A stretch of 64,000 nucleotides of DNA from Mytilus galloprovincialis (GCF_965363235.1 NC_134850.1:31522102-31586101), one strand, 5' to 3'. Numbered from the stretch's first letter, positions 23,701 through 37,430 are shown. Program-made: numbers and translations. Notes: generated by a model not told the origin, from the sequence alone.

Positions 23701-26160
23701 TTGTATTTAGAGCTTGTTTTCTTGTTTACAAGTATTATGTAACACCCATGCCCCTACAAATATGCACTTTAGATCAAATGACCAAATAGCAAGGATTTGT
23801 ATATTTAGTAAGATATACATACTTGCTCTGTTAGTAAATATTGATACATGTGCAGTTTGTCTGAAGTTTTCTAGCTTTGTCCCTGAATGGTTGCATCCCA
23901 CCCTGAGATTCCACCCCTTAAGTCTGTGACAGTCACACAGAAGTAGCTATAATTGCATCATGGACCCCTCTGACGTTTATATTTGGTGATTGGATTTCAA
24001 AATGTGCTTATACAGATGTTTTAAGCTTAGGTACTTGGGGACAAGACATTTTTTCCCCTCACCCTTTTTTTCAAAATTCGGTATTCTTGTTGTTTTTCAT
24101 TCATTTCCATTATTTTCGTTCTTTACTGTATAATATGAACATAAATATAACAGAAATAACTTGTATTTGCTATTTACTATCACTGATAGTATGTCTTGAC
24201 ATAATATATTTCTAGTATCAGTGTCTGTGACCACTGTCCCCATGTACCTTTGGTTTTAAGCTCATCGTAAAGAGAATAATCAGAGACCTATCTTAGTTAA
24301 GATTGAATCGCTGTCCTAAATCAACATGTCATCTTCTCTAGTGGTTTACATCTTGATCGACAGACAGTACCTGAATGTATAATATATTTCAACGTGAGTC
24401 TGACCCTATAACTGATCGTGTTGCAATCTTTTGTTTGTTAGGGTCGAGTTGTTCTGAACATATTCAATACCAAGCGATAAAGGATCATAAAGTGTTAATA
24501 TATCGATAATCTTTTTATTATACATGTATATAGTCTCTAAATCGTATTACTGCTCACGCATATAGTGTATTGACTATACTTTGCAGGAGGAATTAGCACA
24601 CGTAGATTTAAAAAGTACATGGTAATTGACAGTTCGGAAAGATTTCAATACTAATTTTGACCCCCAGGTTGACGAAATGAACAAAATACACAGGTAAAGG
24701 GGGTTCAAATGGAATTCTTGTCTACAGACTGAGTCCTTACATTTCAAAGATGTATGTTATTATGTAAATTTAACGTTAAATCAGAAGTACGCGGGAAAAC
24801 ATATTAATAACGCATTGAACATCATCATGTTGAAGGTGTGAGAACAAAAAAAAAAAAAATAACACATTAATTCAATGAAACTGGCAGAGCGAACTTAATG
24901 ACATCGCTTACTTCCTAGTACAGTATTTTATTTCCTTGATCTATATACACTTTGTTGGGAATCTCCCTAACAAAGTTTGCATCTACAAAAGGGGTATATA
25001 TATCTTTGAGTATGTATCTTGTTTAGGAGAAAGACGTTACACCAGATTTTGCTGAATATTTATCTTATGCAAGCTGTGCATAAACACACAGGAAACAATA
25101 CTTGTACATGTTGACTGGCGACCTTCTATGTCATTCTGAAGGTAAAGAGATCTCTTGAGTTAAAGTGATCCTTCAAACTTGGGAGTTTTACTATATAATA
25201 GACAGACACTTGTATCGGTATACCTTAATATATATATAAAGGTAGCCACTTAGACAAGAATTTATATTTACACTATTTGGCAATACAAGTATGAAACATA
25301 TACTCCCATCACCGCTCCCATCACCGCCCCCATTTTTCTTGCAATAAGAAAATAAATACAAGAACTAGTTAGCTCCAGGTAAAAAACATCTGATTTCCTT
25401 TACTATACTGAAATACTGAATTTATGTCCATTAGAAAACTTTGGACATTATTTTGTGAGGTGGCATGCATGGTTCTATGCAGAAAATCTTCCTGGATTAG
25501 CAGTCGTTAATATAAGAGACTAAGAATGTTTGTAGTTATGTACTTTGAGGCAGTTCCCAGTTACTGACAGAACCAAAAATGTCGTAGACTATTTTTTTGT
25601 TGTGTATACTTTGGTCAGAGGGTACGCGTAATTAGGGGAAGCATAGTGCCCGGCCGCCCCCTAAGTGTGAAAAATTTGGTTGATTATATAGGGAATCACT
25701 GAAATATGTTTAAAGCGGGTCCCCTCTTAGGCAGTCAGTGCCCCCTCCCCCTTTTTGAAGAAAATTTCTAGACGTTACTGTTGGTCGTTTTTCGGCACTG
25801 GCGTTATTTGTGCAAATCTATTGTTTGAAAGTTAAATTTAACTTAATCTTTCCGCATGTAAATGTAACCTTAGAGGGGGATTGAGGGAGGGGTACATGTT
25901 GCTAAAAGGTGATAAATCTTCGGTAGTTTTTGATAAATTCTCGTTTTCAATTTTATTGGCTTGCATTACATGCGTGTTGTAACTGGGACACTAGTCTATA
26001 ACTCAATTTCGAAATGGACTAAAAACTGGTACGACGTAGCTCCCAAGTCTTGAAAATTTACAAACAAATGTGCACAACTTGAATAAGTGAGAAGTTTGAA
26101 GAATCTGGAAGATAACACAAATTTAATACTGTCTTGTAAATTTTAACGAATACCGTGTCT
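23701..26160. other. intergenic, no gene seen
   Basis: Contains an imperfect inverted repeat ACTTTGTTGGGA / TCCCTAACAAAGT at 24949-24976 and a diverged family G repeat at 25640-25785 (the 'ttatatagggaatcactgaa' segment). Otherwise it is unique AT-rich DNA. Short open frames near 23707-23929 overlap on both strands and are not called. Confidence 0.4.
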
Positions 26161-26560
26161 CCGAGCAGGGCCGCAAATTACATACAGGCATATAGACAGT
26201 TGCCTCCTATTGCGGGCTCACTGACAAAAAAAAAAATGGAAAAAAAAAAAAAAAAACACTGAAAAGAAAAAAAATATTAAAATCATGCATTATTTTTATA
26301 GCACTGATTGTTAGTTAAAACAACAAGGTGGTTAATCATAATGGCATGCAGTTGTGTTCAATATTTGGATCTGAACGGTCGGTACCCAACTTAACTCCTT
26401 TGCAAACATAAAATTTCCCCACCAAATACTATTGCATCTGCATACATAGAAGTGACAATGTTGGCAATATTGAATGCATAGAAGTGCTAAACAGATGGGA
26501 TTCGTCCAGTCAGAAAAATCACCTTAGCATTTGATAAAGCCAGAATAAAACTTTTTGGTG

Positions 26561-28338
26561 TATATGTTACAGTAAATAGGTGAAATTAGGAATTACACGT
26601 AATTACTAAACATTTCAGTAAATACCTGTAATCACTAGTCAATTTAGTAATTACATGTATTTACTAGTTGTTTCAGTGATTACAGGTATTTACTGATTTT
26701 TTTTGTCATTTTTACAGCTATTTACTAACTTGATATTTTTGTTTAAAAATCAAAGACATAATTCAAGATATCAAATAAGAAAGTAAGGGGTAGGGATTTT
26801 TAGGGCTTACTTAAGGATCAAGGATTATAAGGCACATTAAAAGTGCATACACTTCAGTGTTTGTGAATTGAAACTAGAAAATGGTTGTTTTATAAGTTTT
26901 GAAACTCCCTAAAAATCATTTTGAGCATGCAAGCCAATGATATAAATCCAAAATTGAGAAAAACATTTTTGAGAAATTTATAGGCAACTTAGCCAGCTAT
27001 TTTTTAAGATAGACATTAGATTATGGCAAACTTGGTTAAATGATGATAATTCTTAAAATCTCATAATTTTGTTATATTAAAATCTCCATCAGGCATACTC
27101 TGCATATCAACTTGGCCAATAACATGAGTTAAATTCCTTTTACAACATAGGTTTAACTACGACTTCTGTTGTCAGACATTTGCGATGAAGCTGACGTGAT
27201 GGCGTCAAAAGTCACATTTTCATATTTCCGTGTTTTTATGAGTTCTTCAAGACCTCCAACAAAATTTTATCATCGTTTCTTCCTGTATAATAATTATCTT
27301 TTTGTGGATTGAAAAAATCAATTAAATGGTCCATCCCTTTTGTTTTACTTTCAATGTTGACATTCTTTTCCTTTTCGTCGAGCCTGCGTTTTTTGTCACA
27401 AAAGCGAGACATAGCGAACCAACCTAATAATTCCGTCGCAAACGGCGTCCACAAATATTCGCTCTGTGGTTATATTTTTTAAATTGATAAGTTTTTCAAA
27501 TTATCCTGGATTTCTACCAAACTTGAACAGAAGCTTCAGTTGTTTATGATCAAAAGAAAAATTTCAAGAAGTAAATTTTGCAAAAATAAAATCAAGTTTT
27601 TCCGTATTTTATTTATAAAGGGACTTAGTTTTTATGCCAGTTAACATTACATTCACACTGTGGTTAAATTTTTTTTAAATTTTGATAACTTTCTCAAAAT
27701 ATCCTGGATTTCTACCAAAATTGGACAGACGCTTGTTTATGCATGATCATAAGATAATATCTAGAAATAAACTGAAGTTTGTAAAAAAAACTATACTTTT
27801 TCGTATATTTCTTATTTAAACGGACTATTTTTTTCCAGTTAACATAACATTCACTCTGCAGTTAAAGTTTAGATTTCATAAACCATCCTGAATTTTTAAC
27901 AAATTTTGATAGAAGATTCTACAGAACTAGTCAAAAGATAGTATCTAGAGGAAAATTATAAATATTTTTTTTCCTATTTTTGTTGGGCCTGTGACTCACA
28001 GCAAAAGTAGGCGAGCCACTGGGTTCTGAAAAACCCTTAAAATTTTGATAGCTGAATACTCACTGATTTTCTAATTAGTATTACCAAGGATTTGTATAGT
28101 AAGACTATACAAATCCTTGGTATTACCATAACTTTTGATCAGTTGACCATATTACAACATTGTTTTAACAGTTAGTAAATAGGTGTAAAAATTCATTTTA
28201 AAATCAGTAATTACTGGTAATTACTGGGCAGTTTTAGGATTTACTTGTATTTACTAAGTGCATCAGGAATTACATGTAATTCCTAAATTTTAGTAATTAC
28301 ATGTAATTCCTAATTTCACCTATTTACTGTAACATATA
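26561..28338. mobile_element. 1.78-kb element with 46-bp terminal inverted repeats and ATTACATGTAAT arrays
   Basis: The ends TATATGTTACAGTAAATAGG and the inverse at 28338 match over about 46 bp with one visible difference. Subterminal arrays of 'gtaattacatgtatttac' variants extend roughly 140 bp inward at both ends. The target duplication cannot be resolved: TA or TATA both fit. The interior includes a near-perfect hairpin at 28083-28121 and three diverged 'tatcctggatttctaccaaa' monomers (27500, 27700, 27880). No protein was recognised. Confidence 0.75.
28083..28121. repeat. perfect 18-bp hairpin with 3-nt loop
   Basis: ACCAAGGATTTGTATAGT, then loop AAG, then the exact complement. It lies inside the 26561-28338 element. 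Such a short loop suggests a recent or actively maintained palindrome; no role is inferred. Confidence 0.92.
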
Positions 28339-28793
28339 CAAACATTGTTACGTTTTAATAATTTGAACTTGATAGATAAAATTATGAGTTATTGAGTATG
28401 CATTTTCATTTTAAGGTTTGAAAATTGTGTCTTTGAAACGAAGTCAAAATAAATTCGATTTTAAGTCTTAGCAAAATTTTCCCTAAACTTAAGTAAAAAT
28501 ATCTTGTAAAGAGTCATAAAGCAGGATAAAGCGAAAACAAATCTTACTCTACCGAGACACGTAATCTAACTCTTTTATAACTATTTTAAATATATATCAG
28601 GCGCATATTTATTGAAATGTAACAAAAAATTAACAAGTCGTGTATTCTTGGGAGGTACATTGCATTCAAGGAAAAGGCCTGAAAAAAATATTCTATTCTG
28701 CATGGAATGGGTCCAAATATTTTTTGCCTCGCTCCGCTCTGCGATAATTACCTGCCTCCCCTTACAGGGCAGATATTTTACGGCCCTGCCGAG

Positions 28794-30770
28794 TGCTGAA
28801 AATAGGAAATCGATATCATCAAACATTTCAATTACAGCAGGAACTCGCCTTCCATATACATATTCTATCCCTCTGGGACGTTTCATAGATCTGTCTGGAA
28901 AACAGTAGGAAGAGTTGACTATACAAATAGGTTCTCGTGCAATTTTCCAAGCATACCCTACATTACTGTTATATGAAAGCTAATTTTGTCCTGTGTGCAA
29001 CCCTGCGAATGACAATGTGTGGTGTACAACGATTACCAGTAAAGATAGAATGGTATATATAAGTATTTGTAAAAAAGTAAAGGCCAAATTACCGAACTCT
29101 ATACCGTATAGTAAGCAAAATAAGGCACCATGATAAGAAACTGTAATATTTGGCTATCACATTAATCGAAAAACAGTTGTAACAGACGACAACCATAGAC
29201 TCTATATCATATGACTACTAGTATATGATCTTGGTTTAGGTCAGACACATAAAACTGTGACATCATCAGTGGGTGTAACAGCAAAACATTCTAACATACA
29301 GTAAAAAGTCAGTTCTCTGGATACTGTCTCACAAAACTAATGACTGTCCCGTTACGCGCACTAAATATAACGGATAAGATAAGATAAATTGTATTTCCAA
29401 TAGAGAACCTATTATGGGCAAATCACTCAGTGATAAGCACATGTAATACTCATTTACATTACAAAATAGACAATTAAGGGGAAAAAAACAGTTCTAATAA
29501 GGAATATAGCACGAGATGGCTGTATATAGCAATAAACCATTATGTCCAGTGTTTGTTGACCACGAACCAGAAGTATAGCATCATGACCATTGTGAAACAA
29601 ACTTTTGTGAGTTCGTTGTTTCCTCCTTTTGACTGATTTAGACGAACAAATATATAGTTATTCAAATGCAAGAGTCAACAAGGGCACCTGGTGTATGCTT
29701 ACAAGACATTCTAGTGTTTATTGCTAAAATGTGTTGCAAAAGTTGTTTGGATTTGAATTAACTCAATCTCTAATAACAACAGAAAAGAACGTGAAATCAA
29801 GAAGCTGCAGAACACTATTCCGAGATTTTTTTATGCTAAGCGGGTCTCTCAAAAGTTTTACTTATTTTGAAGGTCACGCAACAGACATATTACATTGTCA
29901 TTATCCTTGAGCTTTTCCTTGCATATTGAATTCAATACATTTACCAAATGACGCCTTTAAACTTCTTAACCATGGCCGTCTATTGTATAGCTACGGGTTT
30001 GTTATCTTTACGATAGCAAATAAAAATTATTAAGGATTATTAAACTTGGTCACATTAATCTTTATGTACAGGCAAATTATAAACAAACCTGCTTTATTAA
30101 ACCATGGATTTGTGTAAACACTTGTAAGTCTATTACGATGCGGTAACATCAAGGATTTCAATAATAAAATAAAATTCCTTGCTAACATCATTCTTATCTT
30201 CAATACTTTCGTTGAAATTCTACGCCCACGCATATTCGCTGCAAATAATGTGCAAATGCGTTGCAGAAATTAACCAGTCATAGTAACTGTAGACGTATTA
30301 ATTACACTAATAATTGTCATCACTAGTTATACCTCCAGATCTCTTTAATAGAGCGGGCATTTATTTAACCTGATGATATCCATAATCAAAACGTAGTTAA
30401 ACAAGAGACATACAATACAACTGTATTATGATATGTCTCTGGTTAGAGCTAATTTTCTAATGCTTGTAGAGTATACTTTGGCTGGCTAGCTTGGATTCTT
30501 TGTATAAAAGTTTACCCAAGATTTGTAAGTAAGCCATGGCATCTTCAAATAATATATGTAGGCATAGTTAAACCTGTACATATTATATATATACATTTGT
30601 TTGGACGATATCCCAATTATAATTTTACAATATAAAAACAAAGAAAGAAAGCTAACCAGAGTGTTGCTCTACATGCAGTAGGAAATTAGCTCTAACGTTT
30701 ATACAATTTTCGATTAATTGTTGGCGTTAAGTTTCACTTTCATTACTCTTGACTTTTTTCACGATGCTGA
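28794..30770. other. intergenic, no gene seen
   Basis: Unique-looking AT-rich sequence without exons or repeats that I recognise. Overlapping opposite-strand open frames at 28581-28908 run through the right end of the hAT-like element and are not genes. Confidence 0.4.
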
Positions 30771-30774
30771 TCGG

Positions 30775-32700
30775 TTTTTATACGCCCGTCAAAATTTTGA
30801 CGGGACGTATTATGGTATACAAATGTCCGGTGTCCGTCCGTCTGTCCGTCTGTTTGTCCTTCTGTCCATCTGTCTGACCGGCGTAAACATGTCGCACCGT
30901 AACTTGAGAACGACTTATCCAAATTTCATGAAACTTAATATAGTTGTTTCTTGTGATGGTCAACTGATCTGTATACTTTTTGGTGAAAATAAGATTAATA
31001 CTTTTTGAGTTGCGGCACTTTGTAACTAAAACAGGGGGGGGGGTTTCACATGTCGCACCGTATCTCAAAAACAATTCTTGATTATGGCTTAAAACTTTAA
31101 AAACTTCTTAGTTATATGAATCTTAATATCTGTATACTTTTTGGTGATGATTCAAAGTTTCATTTTTGAGTTATTGAGTATTTTGTAAAAAAGGGGGAGG
31201 GTTTTTTTTACATGTCGCGCCATATCTCAAAAACAATTTATGATTATTGCTTAAAATTTTACACATGTCTTTGTTATATTAATCTAAAGATCTGTATACT
31301 TTTTTGTGATGATTCAAAATTTCAATTTTGAGTTATTGAGTATTTTGTAAAAAAGAGGGAGGGTTTTTTGTCGAGCCTGCAACTTTTGTTGCAGAAAGCT
31401 CGACATAGGGATAGTGATCCGGCGGCGGCGGCGTTAGCTAACTTCTTAAAAGCTTAATATTTTAGAAGGAAGAAGATCTGGATGCTTCATACTTTGTATA
31501 TAGATGCCTCATGTTACGAAGTTTCCGTCAGTCACATGTCCAATGTCCTTGACCTCATTTTCATGGTTCAGTGACCACTTGAAAAAAAAGTTAAGATTTT
31601 TTGTAATGTTGAATTCTCTCTTATTATAAGTAATAGGATAACTATATTTGATATGTGCGTACCTTGCAAGGTCCTCATGTCTGTCAGACAGTTTTCACTT
31701 GACCTCGACCTCATTACATGGATCAGTGAACAAGGTTAAGTTTTGGTGGTCAAGTCCATATCTCAGATACTATAAGCAATAAGGCTAGTATATTCGGTGT
31801 ATGGAAGGACTGTAAGGTGTACATTTCCAACTGGCAGGTGTCATCTGACCTTGACCTCATTTTCATGGTTCATTGGTTACAGTTAAATTTTTGTGTTTTG
31901 GTCTGTTTTCTTCATACTATATGCAATAGGTCTACTATATTTGTTGTATGGAATGATTGTAAGGTGTACATGTCTAGCGGGCAGATGTCATGTGACCTTG
32001 ACCTCATTATCATGGTTCAGTGGTTATAGTTAAATTTTTGTGTTTTGGTCTGTTTTTTTCATACTATATGCAATAGGTCTACTATATTTGTTGTATGGAA
32101 TGATTGTAAGGTGTACATGTCTAGCGGGCAGATGTCATGTGACCTTGACCTTATTTTCATGGTTCAGTGGTCAAAGTTAAGTTTTTGAGTTTTTGGTCTT
32201 TTTATCTAATACTATATGCCATAGGTCAACTATATTTGGTGTATGGAAATATTGTATGATCTTTATGTCAGTAGCGCAGGTTTCTTTTGACCATGACCTC
32301 ATTTTCACGGTTCATTGCACAGTGTTAAGTTTTTCTGTATTGGTCTATTTTTTTTAAACTATAAGTAATTAGTCAACTATATATGTTGTATAGAAGCATT
32401 GTTAGCTGTACATGTCTGCCTGGCATGGTTAATCTTGACCTCATTTTCAATGTTCATTGGTCTTTGTTTAGTTATCTTGATTAATGTTAAGTTTATGAGA
32501 CAGTTGTAATAAAGCTTTATACTTAGGACTCACTATCAACATAATATCAATGATTAGTATAGAAGGCGAGACATTTCAGCGTGTGCACTCTTGTTTACAT
32601 GTTGTGCCGTATCTCAAAACCAATTTATGCTTATTGCTTAAAACTTCATTGGTCATCCTTGTCAGTCAAGATCAAATGGACTTGCCTCGAGCGTATTCTA
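30775..32700 (+). mobile_element. family D repeat split by a family C insertion
   Basis: Family D starts 'ttttatacgcccgtcaaaat' and includes the palindrome CCCGTCAAAATTTTGACGGG at 30785-30804 and a CCGTCTGT run. Monomers follow with 'catgtcgcaccgta', 'tctcaaaaacaa' and 'atctgtatactttttggtga'. It stops at 31366 and resumes at 32596 with 'tacatgttgtgccgtatctc', exactly the text expected next. The intervening 31367-32595 is a full family C element. Confidence 0.75.
31367..32595 (+). repeat. family C element, full-length copy on + strand
   Basis: It starts with the hairpin region GTCGAGCctgcaacttttgttgcagaaaGCTCGAC, followed by 'gatagtgatccggcggcggc' and then several monomers of about 170 bp. 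Each monomer carries 'gaccttgacctcattttcat', 'gcaataggtctactatattt' and 'attgtaaggtgtacatgtc'. It ends 'agcgtgtgcactcttgtt'. The same element lies in reverse at 34075-35446. It has no coding capacity. Confidence 0.8.
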
Positions 32701-32884
32701 ACTCACAGCCTGAATGCTGACAGGCTACTAGTGTAATGATGAACACCATTGATGAACTTTTTGTACCACTCGGCAACAGAGGCCCATACTTAACAATAAA
32801 GAAAGGGCAGTAATGAGACTAATAGAAGTCTAAACGATCCCAAATGAAGGGGCGACCTTCTTCAATTTTGCGTCGATGTAGAAG

Positions 32885-33050
32885 GCAGAGGCGGATGTAA
32901 GGGGTAGGGGTAGACGGCCCGGCCCTCCCTTTGAGAACAAAATTTTGTTGCTTATATAGGGAATCACTGAAGCGTGACGGGAGCGGGCCCCTCTTAGGCG
33001 GTCATTGGGCCCCACTTATGAAAATTTCTGGATCCGCCACTGGAAGGAGC
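32885..33050 (-). repeat. family G repeat (ggcggatccag type)
   Basis: Single copy bounded by 'gcagaggcggatgta' and 'ctggatccgccactgg', with the shared core 'tatatagggaatcactgaag'. It matches an arm of the 5192-6036 palindrome. Confidence 0.75.
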
Positions 33051-33690
33051 TGAAATTTATTGGAATAACACCAGACGAGATTTAAAGTGTTGAAATGGTT
33101 ACAATGATCGAACACATGTTTCTTTGAATTGTATAAATATCCCACTAGATTTGTTAGATGAAATCAAAGAATTGTTTTTTAAATATACAATTCCTTGATG
33201 AAATACAACGAGCATTTTAAATACAGAACCATGTGCAGTTATTGCAAACATTTGTAAGAATAAACTAGTATAGGTAATTGCAATAAATCTGTTTTAGTGT
33301 AATGCGATCAATAATGCTTGAGCAACTTTGAATATTTTTTGAAACATAATATATCGAAAATGATAGCCATTTGCATTCATGCAGAATGTCAAATCACGTT
33401 GTATGAGCGTCTAACTACGGTTGTCTTGCATTCATATTTAAACTATATATCAAAGTAAAATTTTTAATATATATCATGTATATAAATATTATCAGTAATC
33501 TTAAATTGCAGTTTTATATACATTATTCTCAAAAAATAGATCTGTTGAAAATTATCTAAACATTTATTTTTTTCTAGTAACACCCACAGCTTATGAGGAA
33601 AATATTATTAACTTCATTTTAAAGCTTAATGAATAGATAACGATTTTTAAATACCTGCTTTTTTGTTGTTGTTGGAATATATATATAAAA
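33051..33690. other. intergenic, no gene seen
   Basis: AT-rich unique sequence with no supported feature. Confidence 0.4.
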
Positions 33691-34074
33691 AAGAAGATGT
33701 GGTATGATTGCCAATGAGACAACTCTCCACAAAAGACCAAAGGACACAGAAATTAACAACTATAGGTCACCGTATGGCTTTCAACAATGAGCAAAGCCCA
33801 TACCGCATAGTCAGCTATAATAGGCCCCGATAAGACAATGTAAAACAAGTCAAACGAGAAAACCAACGGCCTAAATTAATGTACAAAAAAATAAGAATGA
33901 AAAACACTGAATATGTAACACAGCAACAAACGACAACCACTGAGTTACAGGATCCTGACATATGGGATAGGCAAAGACATACAGAATATGGCAAGGTTTA
34001 ACTTGTTAGCGGGATCCCATCCATCCTTCTAACCTGGGTCAAGAGTGTAACAGAAAAACATAAGAACGAACTAT
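33691..34074 (-). repeat. family E repeat, long copy, reverse orientation
   Basis: It starts 'aagaagatgtggtatgattg', continues through 'ggctttcaacaatgagcaaa' and reaches the 'gggatcccatccatcc' module. It abuts the family C copy at 34075 directly. Matches occur at 2640-3015 (opposite strand) and 48414-48640. Confidence 0.75.
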
Positions 34075-35446
34075 AACAAGAGTGCACACGCTGAAATGTC
34101 TCGCCTTCTTTACTAACCATTAATATTATATTGATAGGCCTTAATAGAAAGCTTAACTAAAACTATCACATAAACTTAACATGATCCAAAAAATGAGGTC
34201 ACGGTCAAATAAACCAAACGATAAAATACATGTAAACCTTACAATCATTAAATACGTTAAATATAGTTGACTTATTGCTTATAGTTTCCAAGAAACAGAC
34301 TTAACCACGAAGACTCAATATTGACCAATAAACCATGAAAATGAGGTCAAGGTCAAATGAGCCATGTGAGGCAGACATGTACACCTTGCAGTCAATCTAT
34401 GAATTAAATATTGCTTACAGTATTTAAGAAACAAACTTAACCATGAAAATTGAAAAATGACCAATGAACAATCAAAATGAGGTCAAGGTCAATGATACCT
34501 TCCAGACAGACCTATACAGCTTTTAATCCTTCCATACAACATACAAAGTTGACCTATATTTTGCTTATTGCTTAAGAAAAACAGACCAAAACACAAGAAC
34601 TTAATACTGAGCAATGAACCCCTTAAAATGAGGTCAATGTCAAATAAAGCCTGCGAATTTGACATGTTACGATGATGTTCATCATAAAATATTTCCATAT
34701 ACCAAATAGTGTTGCCTATGATATTAGAAAAAAATGACAAAAACTCTAAAACTTAACTTTGACCACTGAACCATGGAAATGAGGTCAAGGTCAGATGGCA
34801 CCTGTCAGTTGGACATGACCACCTTACGATCATTTCATACACAAAATAAAGTAGACATGTTGCATATTAATATACAGTATAAGAAAAATAGAACAAAACA
34901 CAAAAACTTAACTATAACCACTGAACCATGAAAATGAGGTCAAAGTCAGATGACACCTGCCAGTTGGACATGTACAACTAACAATCCTTCCATACACCAA
35001 ATATACTAAACATATTGCTAATATTATCTGAGATATATGATCTTGACCACCAAAACTTAACCTTCTTCACTGATCCGTGAAATGAGGTCGAGGTCAAGTG
35101 AAAACTGTCCGACCGGCATGAGGACCTTGCAAGGTACGCACATGTATACTAAATATAGTTATCCTAGTACTCGTAATTAGGACCAAATTAACATCACAAA
35201 AAAAAAAATCTTAACTTTTTTTAAGTAGTCACTGAACCATGAAAAAGAGGTCAAGGACAATGGACATGTAACAGACGGAAACTTCGTTACACAAGGCATC
35301 TATATACAAAGTATAAATCATCCAGCTAGGTCTTTCATCTTCTAAAATATACAGCCTTTAAGAAGTTAGTTTACGCAACCGCTGCCGCCGGATCACTATC
35401 CTAATTTCGAGCTCTCTGCGACAAAAGTCGCAGGCTGGACAAAAAT
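34075..35446 (-). repeat. family C element, full-length copy on minus strand
   Basis: Reverse complement of the 31367-32595 element. It begins 'aacaagagtgcacacgctga' and ends at 'gccgccggatcactatcc' followed by the GTCG hairpin region and 'ggctggacaaaaat'. With 31367-32595 it forms a widely spaced inverted pair. Confidence 0.8.
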
Positions 35447-37215
35447 CAGTTGAAAAAGACTTATGTCAAAGAGACAAAAATCCGACCAAAGAGCAGACAA
35501 CTTGTATAATTATGGCAGAAACTTCTACGTACATCTAGTTCTCTCGGGCTTTAGACAGAGGGAAGTTATTAATTGTTGCCTCGCCTGCCCGAAGGAAATA
35601 TGTACAACCAAAGAGTCCATGGTCGTTTGGCAAAATGTTTGGGTCGTCAACATTGAGTTTCAAACTGGACTGGGAACAGTACATCTATATATGTTCCTGG
35701 TTTGGATATTTTGTAAAGAATTCAATATATATATATATATAGACAAACCTTCATAGATTTGCTTTTTTTTAAACAATTCGAACATAAACTTCTTCGTGAT
35801 CAATAGACAGACTCTAACACCGAGGAAATAGTTTTGTGGTTCAATATTTTACAGATAAATGTAAATGGGCTTGGTATTTTTGTAGTTAACATTTGGAAAC
35901 AGTCTTGTGTAAAAGAAGCATACATCAATAGATTTGTAAAACCTGTATGCAATGAAACTGTTGAAAAGCTTTTTCATGATTATGAGATATCATATTAAAC
36001 ACGATATTAATTTTGTATTCACCAATCTTTGGTTATTCTTTTAGACATCACTGATTGTTGATTGTTAGTTGATTGGAGTCCAGTGGCAAATATTTCATGC
36101 ATGTTCGATCAGGACGACACTGATTGTTTGAACCTATATGCCTATAATTCAAAACTGGGAAAGAACCTTTTTCGTGATCAAGAAACAACCACAAAGGCAA
36201 AATTTTTTACCCCCTCCCCCCCCCCTTTTGTCCATTTTCGTCCGTGTCCTACTGATAGATGAACGTATGTATAATTTCAATATGTAAAGGAATACCTTGA
36301 CATTCTGGGTGGGGTGTTTAAAAATTGTCTGGATTGATCATTTGATTTAATTTGTTGTTCAGTACCGATTGTGATTCGATTTCGTTTTCACGTGCGAAAT
36401 ATATATAGGCAGGTCAAGTTAAATTATTCATTCTAAAATATATCATATCCGCTCCCAAAAAAATCGTCCCCGTACATAGAGTCTGGGGTAAGAAACCGTG
36501 ATGTAAGAAGCTTTTTTCTGATTAAATAAAATACCTTGATGAGGATGTATGATTTAAAAATAATGAGAGGGAAATCCCTTTATATAGGTTTGAGGTTACT
36601 ACGACCAAGTCAAAAGTCAACTGTCAAACTTGGTTGGGAAGCGAAGTTTTGTTGTACCCGGTACCTGTAAAAAAAAATAACACATTTTATTTTTCACGGT
36701 AATGTTGGTTATATAATAGAGACCATATATGTAGATACGAACTGATTCTTTGTAAATTTATCCAGGAGGGATCACATGTTCTTTTCGTATCCATAATATA
36801 AGAAAAAGAAGCTGATGGTGGTTCGATTCCGGAAATAGCCCGTCTCCTGATCGATTCCCTTATTACAACTGAATTCAAGATGTCGGCCCCCAGGGTCGAA
36901 AGCGGGAAGCTAGTTATCATCAAATCAACAGCATAAATGTATATAAAGCAGCTTGAAATGTATTTCTTCCATGCTAAAACAACACAAGCAAATGTGTTGT
37001 CAAGCAAAAAAGACGCAATAAGTCATAGTCAATGAGAGCAAGCGACACTACCGAGAAATCGTAACAAACACAACAATGTCAACATGATTTTTATGGAATA
37101 ATTCTTACATATCTTATCTTTCATAATTATTTCAAATATTAAGACTAAAACAGTAAGAATATTCTGTACTTTGACTGAAATCTTAATGCTGGTAAGGAAT
37201 ACTAGACAGTTCAGC
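35447..37215. other. intergenic, no gene seen
   Basis: A repeat fragment ('gtcaaagagacaaaaatccg') lies at 35463-35510. A minus-strand open frame of 106 codons at 36687-37007 lacks domains or splice context and is not called. A chance B-box-like 'ggttcgattcc' occurs near 36818, but no cloverleaf fits. Confidence 0.4.
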
Positions 37216-37430
37216 ATCTATAGACAAACGGAATCTCGCCTACCATAGACAAATCGGTACCTGTGAAAGAAAAATCGGCACCTAACATAGACAAATCGGC
37301 ACCTTATAATTATTTATCTTTGATCTAAATATAGTGCACCAAAAATTAAAATTTCCTGGCACTGTTTATGTTTGAGGGCATGAACTTAATTTGCATGTTT
37401 AGTGTGAATATATAGCTGGAAGCAAGTTTT

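Larger units (their letters stand above)
26166..28788. mobile_element. hAT-like non-autonomous element (CAGGGCCG ends), with nested element
   Basis: The left end is CAGGGCCGCAAATTACAT and the right end, read inversely, is CAGGGCCGTAAAATAT. Both are flanked by the 5-bp repeat CCGAG (26161-26165 and 28789-28793). CAGGG-type termini are common in hAT transposons, but their duplication is usually 8 bp, so the assignment is tentative. The interior contains another inverted-repeat element (26561-28338). No intact transposase is visible; the open frame at 27236-27454 (minus) has no domain I recognise. Confidence 0.5.

Noticed and set aside
36687..37007. 106-codon minus-strand frame and a 'ggttcgattcc' B-box-like motif
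   Set aside because: No domain, no splice context, and no tRNA cloverleaf can be fitted around the motif.
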